DNA of 60,000 bases, from assembly GCA_905221605.1 (NCBI GenBank), contig CAJNDS010002417.1, positions 250,001 to 310,000 on the forward strand, given 5' to 3'. The stretch is from Symbiodinium natans (lineage: Eukaryota > Sar > Dinophyceae > Suessiales > Symbiodiniaceae). The translations under genes and the position numbers were made by a program. The notes beneath the pieces were generated by a model. It saw only the letters and a program-made list of their open reading frames with translations, did no database searches and was not told the DNA's origin. This document shows, one piece after another, positions 29,885 through 39,583 of this stretch. The first letter of the stretch is position 1. Each line of letters opens with the position of its first letter.

Positions 29885-30476
29885 GGAAGTGAGCCGTAGC
29901 TTGCGCCATATTGACCTGCCGGCTGGACAGCCGGTTGGCGTCCAAGTGACTTTCGTGAACACGGCAACTGTTGCCAGTTGCGATTCGCTTAAAGAGCTCT
30001 TGGACAGCCTGTATCTTGAACAACTGTTGAATCGGCCCAGGCCAGCCAACAGAACTGAATACGGGTGGCAAGCTGTCTTGTCAGGGATCCACACTGCTTT
30101 CCAGAAGAAGCTGGAAACTCTTCATACGGTTGAGCAAGTTTGGTGCTTCGGAAACACTTGCTTGAAAGATCAAGGCTTGAAGGAGAACTTTATAGATCTT
30201 GGTATAGAGCGAGTGTGTGAGGAGGCGATTCCGTTTGCAAAGCAACTTCGCTTCGTCCAGGCAGAGCAAGAGGGTCCAAATTTCGAAAGAGAACTTGGAC
30301 TGATCGAACAGTTGTTGGCAGAGGACAGCCGGCCGACGTTTAAGAGAGCGTTGCAGTCTTCGCCATCTGTTATCGATCTGTGTGAAACGCAACCTGCCAA
30401 GTTCCAAAGATCCTTAGTGCCCCAGACCGAAGCTGTGGATCTTGAGAGTGAGTTGAGAGATTCCCGAAGTGCTTGA
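29885..30476 (+). CDS. Extra ORF upstream of gag, without methionine
   Basis: About 196 codons open from 29,885 to a stop at 30,476, with no Met anywhere. The sequence before it (TTTTATTCTTTCGGGGTCCTTTGTAG) looks like a splice acceptor. An ATG spans the LTR/PBS junction (29,761) and opens a short frame; a GT at 29,800 would join this frame in phase to the acceptor at 29,884, giving a spliced protein start. This splice is hypothetical. The protein is soluble and helical (DSLKELLDSLYLEQLLNRP; FERELGLIEQLLAED), with no recognised domain. It ends 11 nt before the gag ATG. Accessory leader ORF or N-terminal gag extension are both possible. Confidence 0.5.
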
Positions 30477-30487
30477 TTGCTGCTGTG

Positions 30488-31150
30488 ATGGCATCGCAAG
30501 ATGACATAAGCGATCTTGAGGTTGACCCTGGCCAAGGCGTGCACTTGCCCCAAGGTGCACAGGCGAGCCAGGCTTCAGCGTCAGCAGCACAGAATCCGTT
30601 CAGCCCTGGCAGTCCGCAAGCGCAGGGTATGTACGTGACGCCAGATGATATGATGACCATGATGAGACAGATGATGGAGGCGACGACTGCAGCAGCAACC
30701 GCTGCACAGGCTGCCCTGAGTGCAGCAACGTCGCAAGGCAATGCAAAGCAGGGAATTGCAGGCAGTGACATGGCCCGCATTCTCCCGAAACCCGATGTGT
30801 TTAAGCCTGCCACGAGAGAGGAAGAGCATGGCATGTGGCTGCAGTGGTTTTGGAGCCTCAAGCAGTACTTGTGTGCCCTTGATTCTGCTTTTGGAGATGA
30901 AATTGCATATCTTGAGCAGCACCCTGATGAAGAGGGTCAAGGGGATAAAAGTCCTGAGGCAGCCCAACGATCCAAGCAGCTGTTTGCACTCTTGTGCAGC
31001 CTTGTGAAGGGCAGGGGCCTGCAGCTGATCCAGCGAGTGCCTGCCCAGTCAGGCTTCGAGGCCCTGAGGCAGCTCATCCAGCTGTTTCAGCCGACGTCGA
31101 GAACGCATCTTGAGTGCAATCACCAGCATGAACCACTTCAAGGGCAATGA
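30488..31150 (+). CDS. gag: Gag, N-terminal part
   Basis: Starts at ATG 30,488 (MASQDDISDLEVDPGQG). A Gln/Ala/Ser-rich N-terminus and a Met-rich helix (DDMMTMMRQMMEATT) precede a copia gag-like helical region: WLQWFWSLKQYL, then SKQLFALLCSLVKGRGLQLI and GFEALRQLIQLFQPTSRT. Homologous gags continue directly into the region encoded in the next frame (ILSAITSMNHFKGNEP), so a one-base shift near 31,103-31,108 cuts gag in two. Gag would form the particle that packages element RNA. Confidence 0.8.
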   Translation: MASQDDISDLEVDPGQGVHLPQGAQASQASASAAQNPFSPGSPQAQGMYVTPDDMMTMMRQMMEATTAAATAAQAALSAATSQGNAKQGIAGSDMARILPKPDVFKPATREEEHGMWLQWFWSLKQYLCALDSAFGDEIAYLEQHPDEEGQGDKSPEAAQRSKQLFALLCSLVKGRGLQLIQRVPAQSGFEALRQLIQLFQPTSRTHLECNHQHEPLQGQ

Positions 31151-34100
31151 GCCATTGTTGCCTCAAGTCTTAGATATGGAACGTATCTTTGAGGAGTATG
31201 AACGCAGTAGCGGCAAGAAATTGGACGATGATTTCAAGACCAGTATTTTTCTTCGTTCAATCACCCAGAGCATGCGCAACCATCTCGCGACAATTCTTAC
31301 TGAAGATGTCACGTATGATGCCTTGAGGGAAGCCGCCTTGCGTTTTGAAAGAATGAATGCCAAGTGCGATGCTCGCAATCTGTTTGCAGGAGACAGCCTC
31401 TTTGCCAACAGGAGGCAACCTGCAGGGCCTAACGATGGGCCCGTGCCGATGGAGGTCGATGCATTGCAGCGCAAGGGTAATCCTAAGGGGTATAAGGGTA
31501 AGCCAAAGGGTCCTAAGGGTGGTGGTTCACCTAAGGGTACTAAAGGTCCCAAGGGAGGAAACCCTAAAGGCCCCAAGTCCGGCAAGCCTAAAGGCAAGGG
31601 CAGAGGCGACAAAGGCCAGAAAGGAAACCCCAAAGGTCCTGATGCAGGCAAAGGTGCCCGACAGAATGTCATCTGTCATGCATGCGGCAAGCGAGGGCAT
31701 TACAAGAGTGAGTGCTGGCAGAACGTGCAACATGTGCAGGGAGATGATGCGAGCACCACTGCCCCCAGCACGGCTGGACCGTCAGCGTCGCAAGTCAGGC
31801 CATCTCCTGACACCAGCACAACAATGCGTTCTGTGAACATGGTTCAGATCGACATGACGGGTGACTGGTGCGGTGGAAGCATCAATGCACTCACCGCGGA
31901 CTCTTGTCCCGCTGCCGGGGATGATTTCCTCAAGGTTGTTAAGTCGCTAGCCCTGATCCCGCACGGGTACCCTAGCCTCCCCAACCTTGTGCCAGTGCAG
32001 GAGAGCAACGATCTCGTTGCGATTGCCGAGCCAGAATGCACAGTGTTTGCTCAGGCGATTGCCGAGCCAGAATGCACAGTGTTTGCCCAGCAGTGCGGTG
32101 TTGAGGTCTATGATATGTCAGCAACAGACGGTGATGAAGATTGGACCGTTTGTGGTGGTGTGCTTCCTGCCACAGCCACTACGGATGCTTGCCTGTGCAC
32201 TCCTCACTATCCTTCCAGCAACCCTGCTACGTTCTTTGTTCAGACAGTCCAGAGCACAGCAGGCCAGCAGGGTGGATGCAGGGATATAGAGATAGTGGTT
32301 GATTCGGGTTCGGATGCATCCTGTCTGCCACTGTCCTGGGGAGATGTAGGCATCGAGTGCGCCAACAGCCAGGAGAACTTTAGAGATGCACAGGGGCACC
32401 CGATCACTGGTTCCAAGACCCGCATGGCTGTTCTGCAAATCGGGCAAGTGCAGTTCAAGGAGAGATGGCTGCTGAGCAGTGTCAGCCGACCACTGTTTTC
32501 GGTTGGCAAGTTGATGAAGCAAGGTTGGAACATCATTCATGATGAGCGCGGCGTGCCTCACTTGATGAATCCCGATGCGTCCTTGCGTGTCCCCATGCAC
32601 TACTGCCACAACAGTCTGCACGCGACTGGAATGATTTCCAGCGTGACGGCGTGTGATGATCGTGGGCCTTCTGTCTTGGCCCTCGAAATTTCTGGTCCGT
32701 GGCTTGCGTTGAATGATCGGTTTCAGGAAGTGACGTCAGGCGTGTATGCCAGGCGCGACATGTCCGACTGCCTTCTTGATTGCACTGTCCCTTTGACGCA
32801 CTTAGGAGTCCAGTTCCGGACTACGCTAAGGCAAGAGGCGAGTGGCTGGGCTGTTTTCGAACTGAACACGCCGCTGAGCTCACTTGACCTGTCAGAAGCT
32901 TCCTTTGTGCCGAGCCGCATGCATAATATCATCACCATCGCATCATGCAAGAAAATCAACATCGATGAACTGTTTGGGAGAGTGCCGCCAGCCCGGCGAG
33001 ACCATGTATCGGAAGATGCAGAGTCCGATGCAGGGTTACCAGACGTTCCGATAGGTGGAGTTGGCAACATAGCGGGACCCGATGACGAAATCCAGGAAGG
33101 AGATGAGCTTCCGGGGCAAGAGGCGGAGGAAGTGATGCAGCCGGCCATGCGTGCACATGTGGTTGTGGAAGGGGTTGAGCTTCATGAGGGATGCACCTTG
33201 TCCACATTGCGAGCTGCTTGCACGGCATTGGGCATCGGCAAGAGTGGAGGCAAGGCGACCGTCTTGCAGCGCATCCACAACTTCATGGACCGCCAGAGAT
33301 TGCTCGAACGACATCAGGTCGAGGATGCAAGAGTCCAATTGCCCCGAGAGCAAGCACCCGTTTCTGAGCCTACGCCTGAGGAAATACGTCGCCACGCATT
33401 GTCGCATATCCCTTTCATGCCTTGGTGCGAGCACTGCATCAAGTTCCAAGCCCGTGCTGACCGCCATGTCCAAGCAAGACCAGATGTTAGGGCGTGTAGC
33501 ACATGTTCGTTTGACTTTGCCTTCACTGAATGTGAAACCGGTCGCCCCGGTGACAAGTTGATCTGCTTAATCCTCAAGGATTCACACACAGGTGCCACCT
33601 GCGCGATCCCTACACCAGCAAAGGGAGGAACCGTGGCGTTCAAGTTCATGGTTGCTGAAGTGTGTAAATTCTTGAATTTTTGTGGACATACGGAAATCGC
33701 CTTGAGATCAGACGGCGAACCGGCTTGTCTTGCTTTGCAGCAAGGGGTAAAAGAGTTGAGGTCGCGGATGAAACTTGATACGCATCTTGAACAACTGGAG
33801 GCCGCTGACCACCAAGCAAACCCCAGCGAGCAAACCGTGGATCAGCTCAGGCAGCTCACGGGAACGCTGCTAAGTCAAGTTGAAGCCGAGACTGGCCAAA
33901 AGGTCAGCACGATGTCTCCACTCCATGCGTGGGCGTGGAAGCACGCGTGTTGGCTGCAGATGCGCTACGGGCGCAGTGGATTTGCCAGTCCGTTTGAAGT
34001 GATAACAGGGCGCCCGTACAATGGCAAAGTTGTGGGGTTTGGAGAGGTTGTTTTCGCAAGGATTAAGAGTTCTATCAAGGGCAAAGCCAGATGGATAAAG

Positions 34101-36011
34101 ATGTTGTGGTTGGGAAAGTTGGGGGTATCAGATTTGCATTTTGGAGTCACACCTGGAGGTTTCTTGATTTCCAGCAGGAGCGTCAGACGGCTGCCAAAGC
34201 AGTACGATGCATCTTTGCTTGAGTCACTGCGTGACATGCCATGGAGTCAAGCAAGCTTCCTTGCAGGGCAAGTCGGCCAGGCCAGAATGCAGAGAACCCC
34301 TGTTCGAGGAGAAGAAGAAGAGGTGCAACAGCCTCTGCCTGAGGTTGTGTTGCCTGAAAGACCGCCACTTCCATATCCCGGTTATGTCCTACCTGACAAT
34401 GCACCGCTTGAAGAACTCATTCCTCCACCAGCCATTATTGCATCAGGCACACCGGAACCTCCTACGCCTGTTCAAACATCGGCCGAGACACCGCTTCCCA
34501 CGACTGCCGAGCCTAGCACGCCCATGCTTGTTGATTCCGATGCACCACCACCACAGCAGGAGGCCAGTGGAGCTCGCGCTTCTAGTGGTTTAGGGGGTGT
34601 TAGTGGTTCTAGTGAAGCGTTGGGTGCTCCTGGTCCGGCACCAGAGGCGAGGCCATCAGGGGCAGGCGGGGATGAGCAGCCAGCACCCAAAAGGGCACGA
34701 ATCCGGTTGCGCTTAGATGCAGTTCAAGTGGACAAAGACGGCAACGAACTACACAATGTCGATGAACAGATTGAACTCTTCGATGAGGCTGCTGAAGGTT
34801 TCATGGACTGTGAGGAGTCCGAGGCTTGGGACAACTACGACGATGACGCTGGTGCGTCACCGAGTGCAGAGATTCCCAGTTGCTTGATCAGACCCTTTTC
34901 CCAAACGGAGCCACAATGCAGTCCGGAGGAGTTGCAATACATCGACGAAATCGCTGACAACTTTGAGCTGAGCAGACTGACGAACATGCACGTGCTGAGT
35001 GAAGTTCAGAGCAAGCTTGAAGATCACAGAGTTTTGTCGTCGAAGAGTGTGAGATCATGGCGGCCGAAAGTGCTAAACCAGGAGAAAGTTTGGGTTCGCA
35101 GAAGCAGATTGGTTGCCAGAGAGTTTGCATGGTTGGACAAAGGCAGAAGTGGATTGTTTGCACCGACCACTGCGCAAATCATGTTGCGTGTGGTGCCAGG
35201 TCTTTTCATGCGAATGCGCGATCAAAACTGGAGCATGCTATCGCTAGATATTGCAGATGCCTTTCTGCAATGTGCTCAGGCACACCCCACGTGCACGAAG
35301 GTGGGAAACAGATGGTTCAAGCTCGACCGCATGCTACCCGGTCAACGTGACGGAAGCGTCACGTGGTTTGCAGATTTCACAGAGGAGATCAAGCGTGCAG
35401 TTGGAGCTGAGTTGTTACCCGAGCAACCAGCACTGTTCAGACTGCCAGAGTCTGAAGGTGGCGGCATGGTGCATGTAGATGACATGATGTGCGCAGGACG
35501 CTCAGATAAGCTTGAAAAGCTGGAGAATCACCTCAAAAGCAAGTTTAAAGTGTCATCGGAGTGGATCCGAAACGTCGGGGACTGCGTCAGTTTTCTGAAG
35601 AGAACACACCGCCTGGTGAGTGAAGACCTCTTGGTCATCGAGCCAAACGTGAAGTATGTGGAGAAGCTGATGCAGGTCACCGGCCTTGCCGCTGCAAAGG
35701 AAAGGTACAAGGCGACTCCTTTTCCTACAGGTCCAATGCCTACAGACCGCGTGCCCGATCCTGAGCTTGATGCCGCCAGTGCATCAAAGTATCGCACCGC
35801 GGTGGGCATCCTGATGTACGTTGCTTCAGACCTTCCCGCTTGCAACCTATGCCCACTGCCCAACAGAGGGATCCTGGAAGCTACTGAGGCACCTGACCGC
35901 GTACATCAACAGCCACGAGAGTCATGTCGTGGGACTTGCCAAGCCGATTGTTGGAAAGGGTATCATTCGGGATTGTTCAGACAATTTGCATACCCCGTTG
36001 TCGATCCTTGA
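31110..36011 (+). CDS. pol: Gag C-terminus, protease, integrase and reverse transcriptase
   Basis: Open for 1,633 codons; no ATG at the beginning, consistent with continuation from gag by a +1 shift. Order (residue 1 at 31,110): gag helices; Lys/Gly/Pro-rich RNA-binding repeat region about 122-185; CCHC zinc knuckle CHACGKRGHYKSEC (189-202); aspartic protease VVDSGSD (D398); integrase HHCC-like start (HALSHIPFMPWCEHC) and catalytic D802, D868, E907; a long Pro/acidic linker; RT with LSLDIADAFLQ (D1380) and VHVDDMM (D1457, D1458), plus YRTAVGILMYVA. All key catalytic residues are present. After DLP the frame loses homology and stops at 36,011; RNase H continues in another frame. A 12-residue direct repeat (AIAEPECTVFAQ) lies between gag and protease. 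Confidence 0.9.
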   Translation: MSAITSMNHFKGNEPLLPQVLDMERIFEEYERSSGKKLDDDFKTSIFLRSITQSMRNHLATILTEDVTYDALREAALRFERMNAKCDARNLFAGDSLFANRRQPAGPNDGPVPMEVDALQRKGNPKGYKGKPKGPKGGGSPKGTKGPKGGNPKGPKSGKPKGKGRGDKGQKGNPKGPDAGKGARQNVICHACGKRGHYKSECWQNVQHVQGDDASTTAPSTAGPSASQVRPSPDTSTTMRSVNMVQIDMTGDWCGGSINALTADSCPAAGDDFLKVVKSLALIPHGYPSLPNLVPVQESNDLVAIAEPECTVFAQAIAEPECTVFAQQCGVEVYDMSATDGDEDWTVCGGVLPATATTDACLCTPHYPSSNPATFFVQTVQSTAGQQGGCRDIEIVVDSGSDASCLPLSWGDVGIECANSQENFRDAQGHPITGSKTRMAVLQIGQVQFKERWLLSSVSRPLFSVGKLMKQGWNIIHDERGVPHLMNPDASLRVPMHYCHNSLHATGMISSVTACDDRGPSVLALEISGPWLALNDRFQEVTSGVYARRDMSDCLLDCTVPLTHLGVQFRTTLRQEASGWAVFELNTPLSSLDLSEASFVPSRMHNIITIASCKKINIDELFGRVPPARRDHVSEDAESDAGLPDVPIGGVGNIAGPDDEIQEGDELPGQEAEEVMQPAMRAHVVVEGVELHEGCTLSTLRAACTALGIGKSGGKATVLQRIHNFMDRQRLLERHQVEDARVQLPREQAPVSEPTPEEIRRHALSHIPFMPWCEHCIKFQARADRHVQARPDVRACSTCSFDFAFTECETGRPGDKLICLILKDSHTGATCAIPTPAKGGTVAFKFMVAEVCKFLNFCGHTEIALRSDGEPACLALQQGVKELRSRMKLDTHLEQLEAADHQANPSEQTVDQLRQLTGTLLSQVEAETGQKVSTMSPLHAWAWKHACWLQMRYGRSGFASPFEVITGRPYNGKVVGFGEVVFARIKSSIKGKARWIKMLWLGKLGVSDLHFGVTPGGFLISSRSVRRLPKQYDASLLESLRDMPWSQASFLAGQVGQARMQRTPVRGEEEEVQQPLPEVVLPERPPLPYPGYVLPDNAPLEELIPPPAIIASGTPEPPTPVQTSAETPLPTTAEPSTPMLVDSDAPPPQQEASGARASSGLGGVSGSSEALGAPGPAPEARPSGAGGDEQPAPKRARIRLRLDAVQVDKDGNELHNVDEQIELFDEAAEGFMDCEESEAWDNYDDDAGASPSAEIPSCLIRPFSQTEPQCSPEELQYIDEIADNFELSRLTNMHVLSEVQSKLEDHRVLSSKSVRSWRPKVLNQEKVWVRRSRLVAREFAWLDKGRSGLFAPTTAQIMLRVVPGLFMRMRDQNWSMLSLDIADAFLQCAQAHPTCTKVGNRWFKLDRMLPGQRDGSVTWFADFTEEIKRAVGAELLPEQPALFRLPESEGGGMVHVDDMMCAGRSDKLEKLENHLKSKFKVSSEWIRNVGDCVSFLKRTHRLVSEDLLVIEPNVKYVEKLMQVTGLAAAKERYKATPFPTGPMPTDRVPDPELDAASASKYRTAVGILMYVASDLPACNLCPLPNRGILEATEAPDRVHQQPRESCRGTCQADCWKGYHSGLFRQFAYPVVDP

Positions 36012-37323
36012 ATGCTTCTCTGACGCCGACTGGTCTGGCAACCGCCAGACCAGAAAGTCAGTGAGCGCCGCTGTGGTGTTGTGGGATTCCATGACCATAT
36101 ATAGCCACTCGAAGACTCAAAAGAACATCAGTCTTTCCTCGGCGGAATCAGAATATCACTCGATGATATCCGCCATAGCTGACAGCATCCTCTTGAAAGC
36201 GTGCATCACCTTCGTTGCACCGCATCCACCTCTTGAGATCACTGCCTTCTGTGATAACAGTGCGGCCAGGACGCTTGCCTGCCGTCAAGGCGTCGGTCGC
36301 ATGCGGCATGTCAGTGGAAAGCTGCTTTGGCTTCAGCAGAAGACCAAGGAAGGAGAAGTGGTTGTTCGACCCGTGCCTACGGCGGACAACGTTTCAGACC
36401 TCGGTACTAAAGCGCTAAAGGCAGACCGTATCTTGTACCTGTTGTCGAAACTCAACATGCGTGATTCCGAATGTGGGTATCAACTTGTTGGAGCAGAATA
36501 CTTGTTGGATGCCCAGAGCAGACGCCAGTTGTGCCGAGTTATCAAGCAAGGGAGTGTCAATCCTCAAAGAATACTACAGGTTCTTGCATTGGCGTTGCAA
36601 GTCGACGCCATAGCAAGCGAGCAAGATGAGCCCAATGATGATCAAGACGCCTTGAGCCATGTGAGCACGAGCCTCTTGACTTGGATAGGCGAGAGCGTGA
36701 CTGTGGTATTCCTTGTCTGTGCTGACCTCATTGAGAACCACCCCATGTGTGCAATGTTGTTCGGACAGTCTATGATGCTAGTTTTCTTGATCTGTGCAAT
36801 GTGCTTTTGCCGGAGCCACCGAAGGTCTGAGCCCACAACCAGTGGGAATGCAACAATGCCAAAGGTTGAAGTCAACGTAGTGGTTGATAGGTCTTTGGGT
36901 GTAGGGGATAGGGATAAGCCTGAACCCGCCGAAATCCCTAACCCTGACCTGCCACAGCGAGAGAACGAAGGAGACGATGATCAGCCAGATCCGACAGCTG
37001 CATCGTCGTCCGCACCAGCAAATGCAGCACCGGTGAGTGCAAGCACGTCTTGGAATGAGGTTGAGGCGAATCTTAATGCTTGGTTGCGTGAGAATGCCCT
37101 GCCAGTGCTCGAACAGTGCAACGCACCGCCTCGAACACCGGAACATCCGTCGGTGCGAGATCCAGCAGAGAATCATGTTGTGTTCGTGACTGCGAGTCGT
37201 GGATATGCATTCCACCGGACACGTGAATGCCCAAAGCTCAGAAGTGCAAAGCGAATTCTGAGGTACAGCAAGCGTGAGGCCATCAGGCGAGGTTTCAAGC
37301 CCTGCAAGGAGTGTGGAGCATGA
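35821..37323 (+). CDS. RNase H and C-terminal extension of the copia polyprotein
   Basis: From about ATYAHCPTEGSWKLLRHL (35,848 on) the frame carries the end of RT and a copia RNase H: FSDADWSGNR (D68), SSAESEY (E109), CDNSAA (D145), residue 1 at 35,821. The join to RT is broken; compared with copia proteins roughly a dozen residues between DLP and ATYAHCPTEG are missing. RNase H is followed by about 250 extra residues: two hydrophobic segments (about 285-307 and 315-333) that may span a membrane, an acidic Pro-rich linker, and a terminal module with H465-x4-C470 and C496-x2-C499 (FHRTRECPKLR...KPCKECGA). That module looks like small zinc-binding domains found at the ends of some nucleases. 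Confidence 0.8.
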   Translation: MLQTFPLATYAHCPTEGSWKLLRHLTAYINSHESHVVGLAKPIVGKGIIRDCSDNLHTPLSILECFSDADWSGNRQTRKSVSAAVVLWDSMTIYSHSKTQKNISLSSAESEYHSMISAIADSILLKACITFVAPHPPLEITAFCDNSAARTLACRQGVGRMRHVSGKLLWLQQKTKEGEVVVRPVPTADNVSDLGTKALKADRILYLLSKLNMRDSECGYQLVGAEYLLDAQSRRQLCRVIKQGSVNPQRILQVLALALQVDAIASEQDEPNDDQDALSHVSTSLLTWIGESVTVVFLVCADLIENHPMCAMLFGQSMMLVFLICAMCFCRSHRRSEPTTSGNATMPKVEVNVVVDRSLGVGDRDKPEPAEIPNPDLPQRENEGDDDQPDPTAASSSAPANAAPVSASTSWNEVEANLNAWLRENALPVLEQCNAPPRTPEHPSVRDPAENHVVFVTASRGYAFHRTRECPKLRSAKRILRYSKREAIRRGFKPCKECGA

Positions 37324-37848
37324 TACAGTGCAACTTCTTTCCACTTGGAAATGTTCATGATGCTGCGCAGTGGTCGCATGTATATAGCTTTATGTACATA
37401 GCTTGTGATGCTCATGAAACTTCACTTGCTAATCCTCGTGGAACCTGGGGTTCAGCAATGCACACACATTCTTGCCCAATCCTGTTCATTTCCGACTTCG
37501 AATGAGATACTCCGAATGCCTTGATGTTTGGGAGTTGGTCACCCAAAATCTCGTGCGATGGCAGATAGGCCATCACAATCTCCACAGTGCAATGCCACGT
37601 GTGTCCACCTTGCTTGCCATTCCGACAGTGTCTCCGCTTGGGCCAGTCAAGCATGCAGCACATTAGGTGCTAGGTACAACGTAGTTGTAGCCTAAACCGA
37701 GCCAACGACCCATGGGCAGAGTTCGAAGATGCAAAGACATTCTGCAGTTGTTTCACGGGAGCATTTGAAACTAAGTGTCTTGTTGTTTCTCATACCTGGG
37801 CATCGGGAATCCTTTGAACCAAAACTCTTCGCCTAGCTTCACACTTTT
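37324..37848. other. Non-coding 3' region of the LTR element
   Basis: About 525 bp between the last ORF and the polypurine tract. No domain, repeat or gene seen. Confidence 0.5.
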
Positions 37849-37858
37849 GGAGGCGGGG
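37849..37858 (+). promoter_or_regulatory. Polypurine tract
   Basis: GGAGGCGGGG ends at the base before the 3' LTR. One C interrupts the purines. It would prime plus-strand DNA synthesis. Confidence 0.7.
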
Positions 37859-37991
37859 TGTTTAGGATTTTCCCGATTTACAGCATGCCCAGATATTATG
37901 TTTTGCAGTTGTTTTACCTGTTGCTCCCAAGTAGCATGTGACTTGAGTGATTCGAATCTGCAGGCGTCTTTACGGATTCAAAAGTTTTTCA
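37859..37991 (+). repeat. 3' LTR (133 bp)
   Basis: Identical to the 5' LTR at 29,629-29,761; followed by GCTTG at 37,992-37,996. Confidence 0.95.
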
Positions 37992-38956
37992 GCTTGCGAC
38001 TCTCAGGGGCGCTACAGCACATTGATCTGGCGGACATACTATCATTCCAGATACCCCAGCTGGATAAAACCAGGCTGTCGGACTCTTTGGTCGGGTACGG
38101 ATTTCTGACCACTGCCCAGTACATCGCTGATCTCTTCTTTGCTGTCGCAGATGTGCCAGGGGTCAAAAATGCCAGTTTTCCGGCTATGTTGTGCTACTCT
38201 GACCCAGACTACTGGTTGGGGGCGCTTTTGCTAGCCTTTGAGTCTCATCAAAAGGGTCCCTTGGGACGAGCAGCCGGGCTGCCTGTAGTCTTGGGCTTCC
38301 CTGAGACGGACAATCGCATTACAGACCTACAGGTCAATGTGCCTCCTGCAGCCATGGTGGCCTTTCTCGCTGGCCGTGCATACCAGCTGCCCACGTGCCC
38401 TGCAACCAAATACGTGGTGGACCCCCAAGGACTCCCCCAAGTCCACGGACAGATATCACAGGAGGCCTTGCAGGCCTGGGCGGAGGCTGCCAAGCACACG
38501 AATCTGGAAACTGCCAGGTTAGCACAGCAACCTGGCTTAATGCGTTTGTACGGATTTCGCTTCAAGGCTCGCAAACACTGGGGCACCGCCAGTATCAAGA
38601 ATTTAGGCCAAGTATACCACCAGTTCACTTCCTTGATGCCATTCGGCGCCCCCGAGTTTGAAGCTCAGGTGCATGATTGGCGTTTTTCGGAGCTGCGTAC
38701 CACAGACCTTGCGGCCTTGCGAGAAGTGGATGTCTCTACCCCTTTTCGATTACCCGCCCTCGAGGATGAGCATTGGCAAGGACTTAGTACAACGCCGAAT
38801 AGACATGGGCCCCAACGCGCCCGGCCTCCGCCCACTGGGCCGCCCTTAAGGGGCTCACCCGATCCAAGCACCCAACCAAGCAACGCCTCAACAGCTTCTG
38901 GTATAAACTGTACTGCCACGGCAACCCCAAGGAGCCTGAGCCCTCGGCCCTTGTAA
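37992..38956 (+). pseudogene. Element-2 ORF, 3' piece, after the LTR insertion
   Basis: Begins with the right GCTTG copy and continues the frame broken at 29,628: RLSGALQHIDLADILSFQIPQ..., with LCYSDPDYWLGALLLAFES and AMVAFLAGRAYQL, ending in a Pro/Ser-rich tail at 38,956. About 320 residues, no recognised domain. It is the same strand and order as the older element, between its ORF 5 remnant and its 3' tail. The frame appears intact across this piece, so decay of this part is limited. Confidence 0.6.
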
Positions 38957-39497
38957 CTGCCCTCTCCACCTTTCCCTTCCAGTCCCGGGACGAAGGTGCT
39001 GTGCATTATTGGCAAGTTCAGGAGGCCATTCGGACGATGTGGCATTCAGCCAAAGCCACCATGGCACGGCATGTAGGAGTACCCATCCCGACTGGCATCC
39101 CTGGTCGATGAGGAGGAGTTGTCGCAAGCCTGTCTGTTGTCCCGCAATACAGCCGTCACTGATCCGTCAACAGCGGCTGAGGGAGTCAGCATGGCGGACC
39201 AAAAATCAGGAAAGCGTGCTGACACGCCCTCCTCCTGGTACCGTTCGAGACACCCGGATTGGGAGGGTCCATGGCAATGAAGTGCTGCGGGCCGGAGTAA
39301 GGTTTGATTGCTGTATTGCTGTTGCTACTCGCAGGTTTCCTTCCTGGGAACTAGGAGGACTCTGCTGACTGCGGCCCCAGGTTCTACTTGGATATGTGGC
39401 CGGGCTGAGCACAGTTGTGCGCCTGGGTGTTGGGAACTCTGGGTCGGTTTTCCAATTTGGGAACCGTAATTTGTGTTGGCTCTGGCTCGGGATTGCT
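38957..39497. other. Element-2 sequence between last ORF and tail repeats
   Basis: About 540 bp with only short frames. Part of it (around 39,300-39,360) has CTGTTGCTACTCGCAGGTTTC, related to the AATCGGTAGCTGCTGCTACT motif of the tails. Confidence 0.35.
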
Positions 39498-39583
39498 CCA
39501 CTGGCTGACCACCATGGGGTGCCCTGGGCTGGTCTTGCATCCGCTGTTCTTGCTGTCAAGTCCCCACTGGCTGACCACCATGA
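39498..39583 (+). repeat. Paired 20-bp repeat, unit 3
   Basis: CCACTGGCTGACCACCATGG at 39,498-39,517 and a copy with one change at 39,564-39,583, distance 66 bp, with conserved spacer. Confidence 0.85.

Larger units (their letters stand above)
29629..37991 (+). mobile_element. Copia-type LTR retrotransposon, 8,363 bp
   Basis: Complete by structure: 133-bp LTRs at both ends that begin TG and end CA and are identical over all 133 positions, GCTTG target duplications, a primer binding site after the 5' LTR, a purine-rich tract before the 3' LTR, and coding order gag, zinc knuckle, protease, integrase, RT, RNase H. Integrase before RT defines the copia (Pseudoviridae-like) order. Identical LTRs indicate a recent insertion. 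The coding frame has two breaks (near 31,105 and 35,830-35,855), so this copy is probably not autonomous as assembled. It interrupts an ORF of an older element. Confidence 0.95.
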
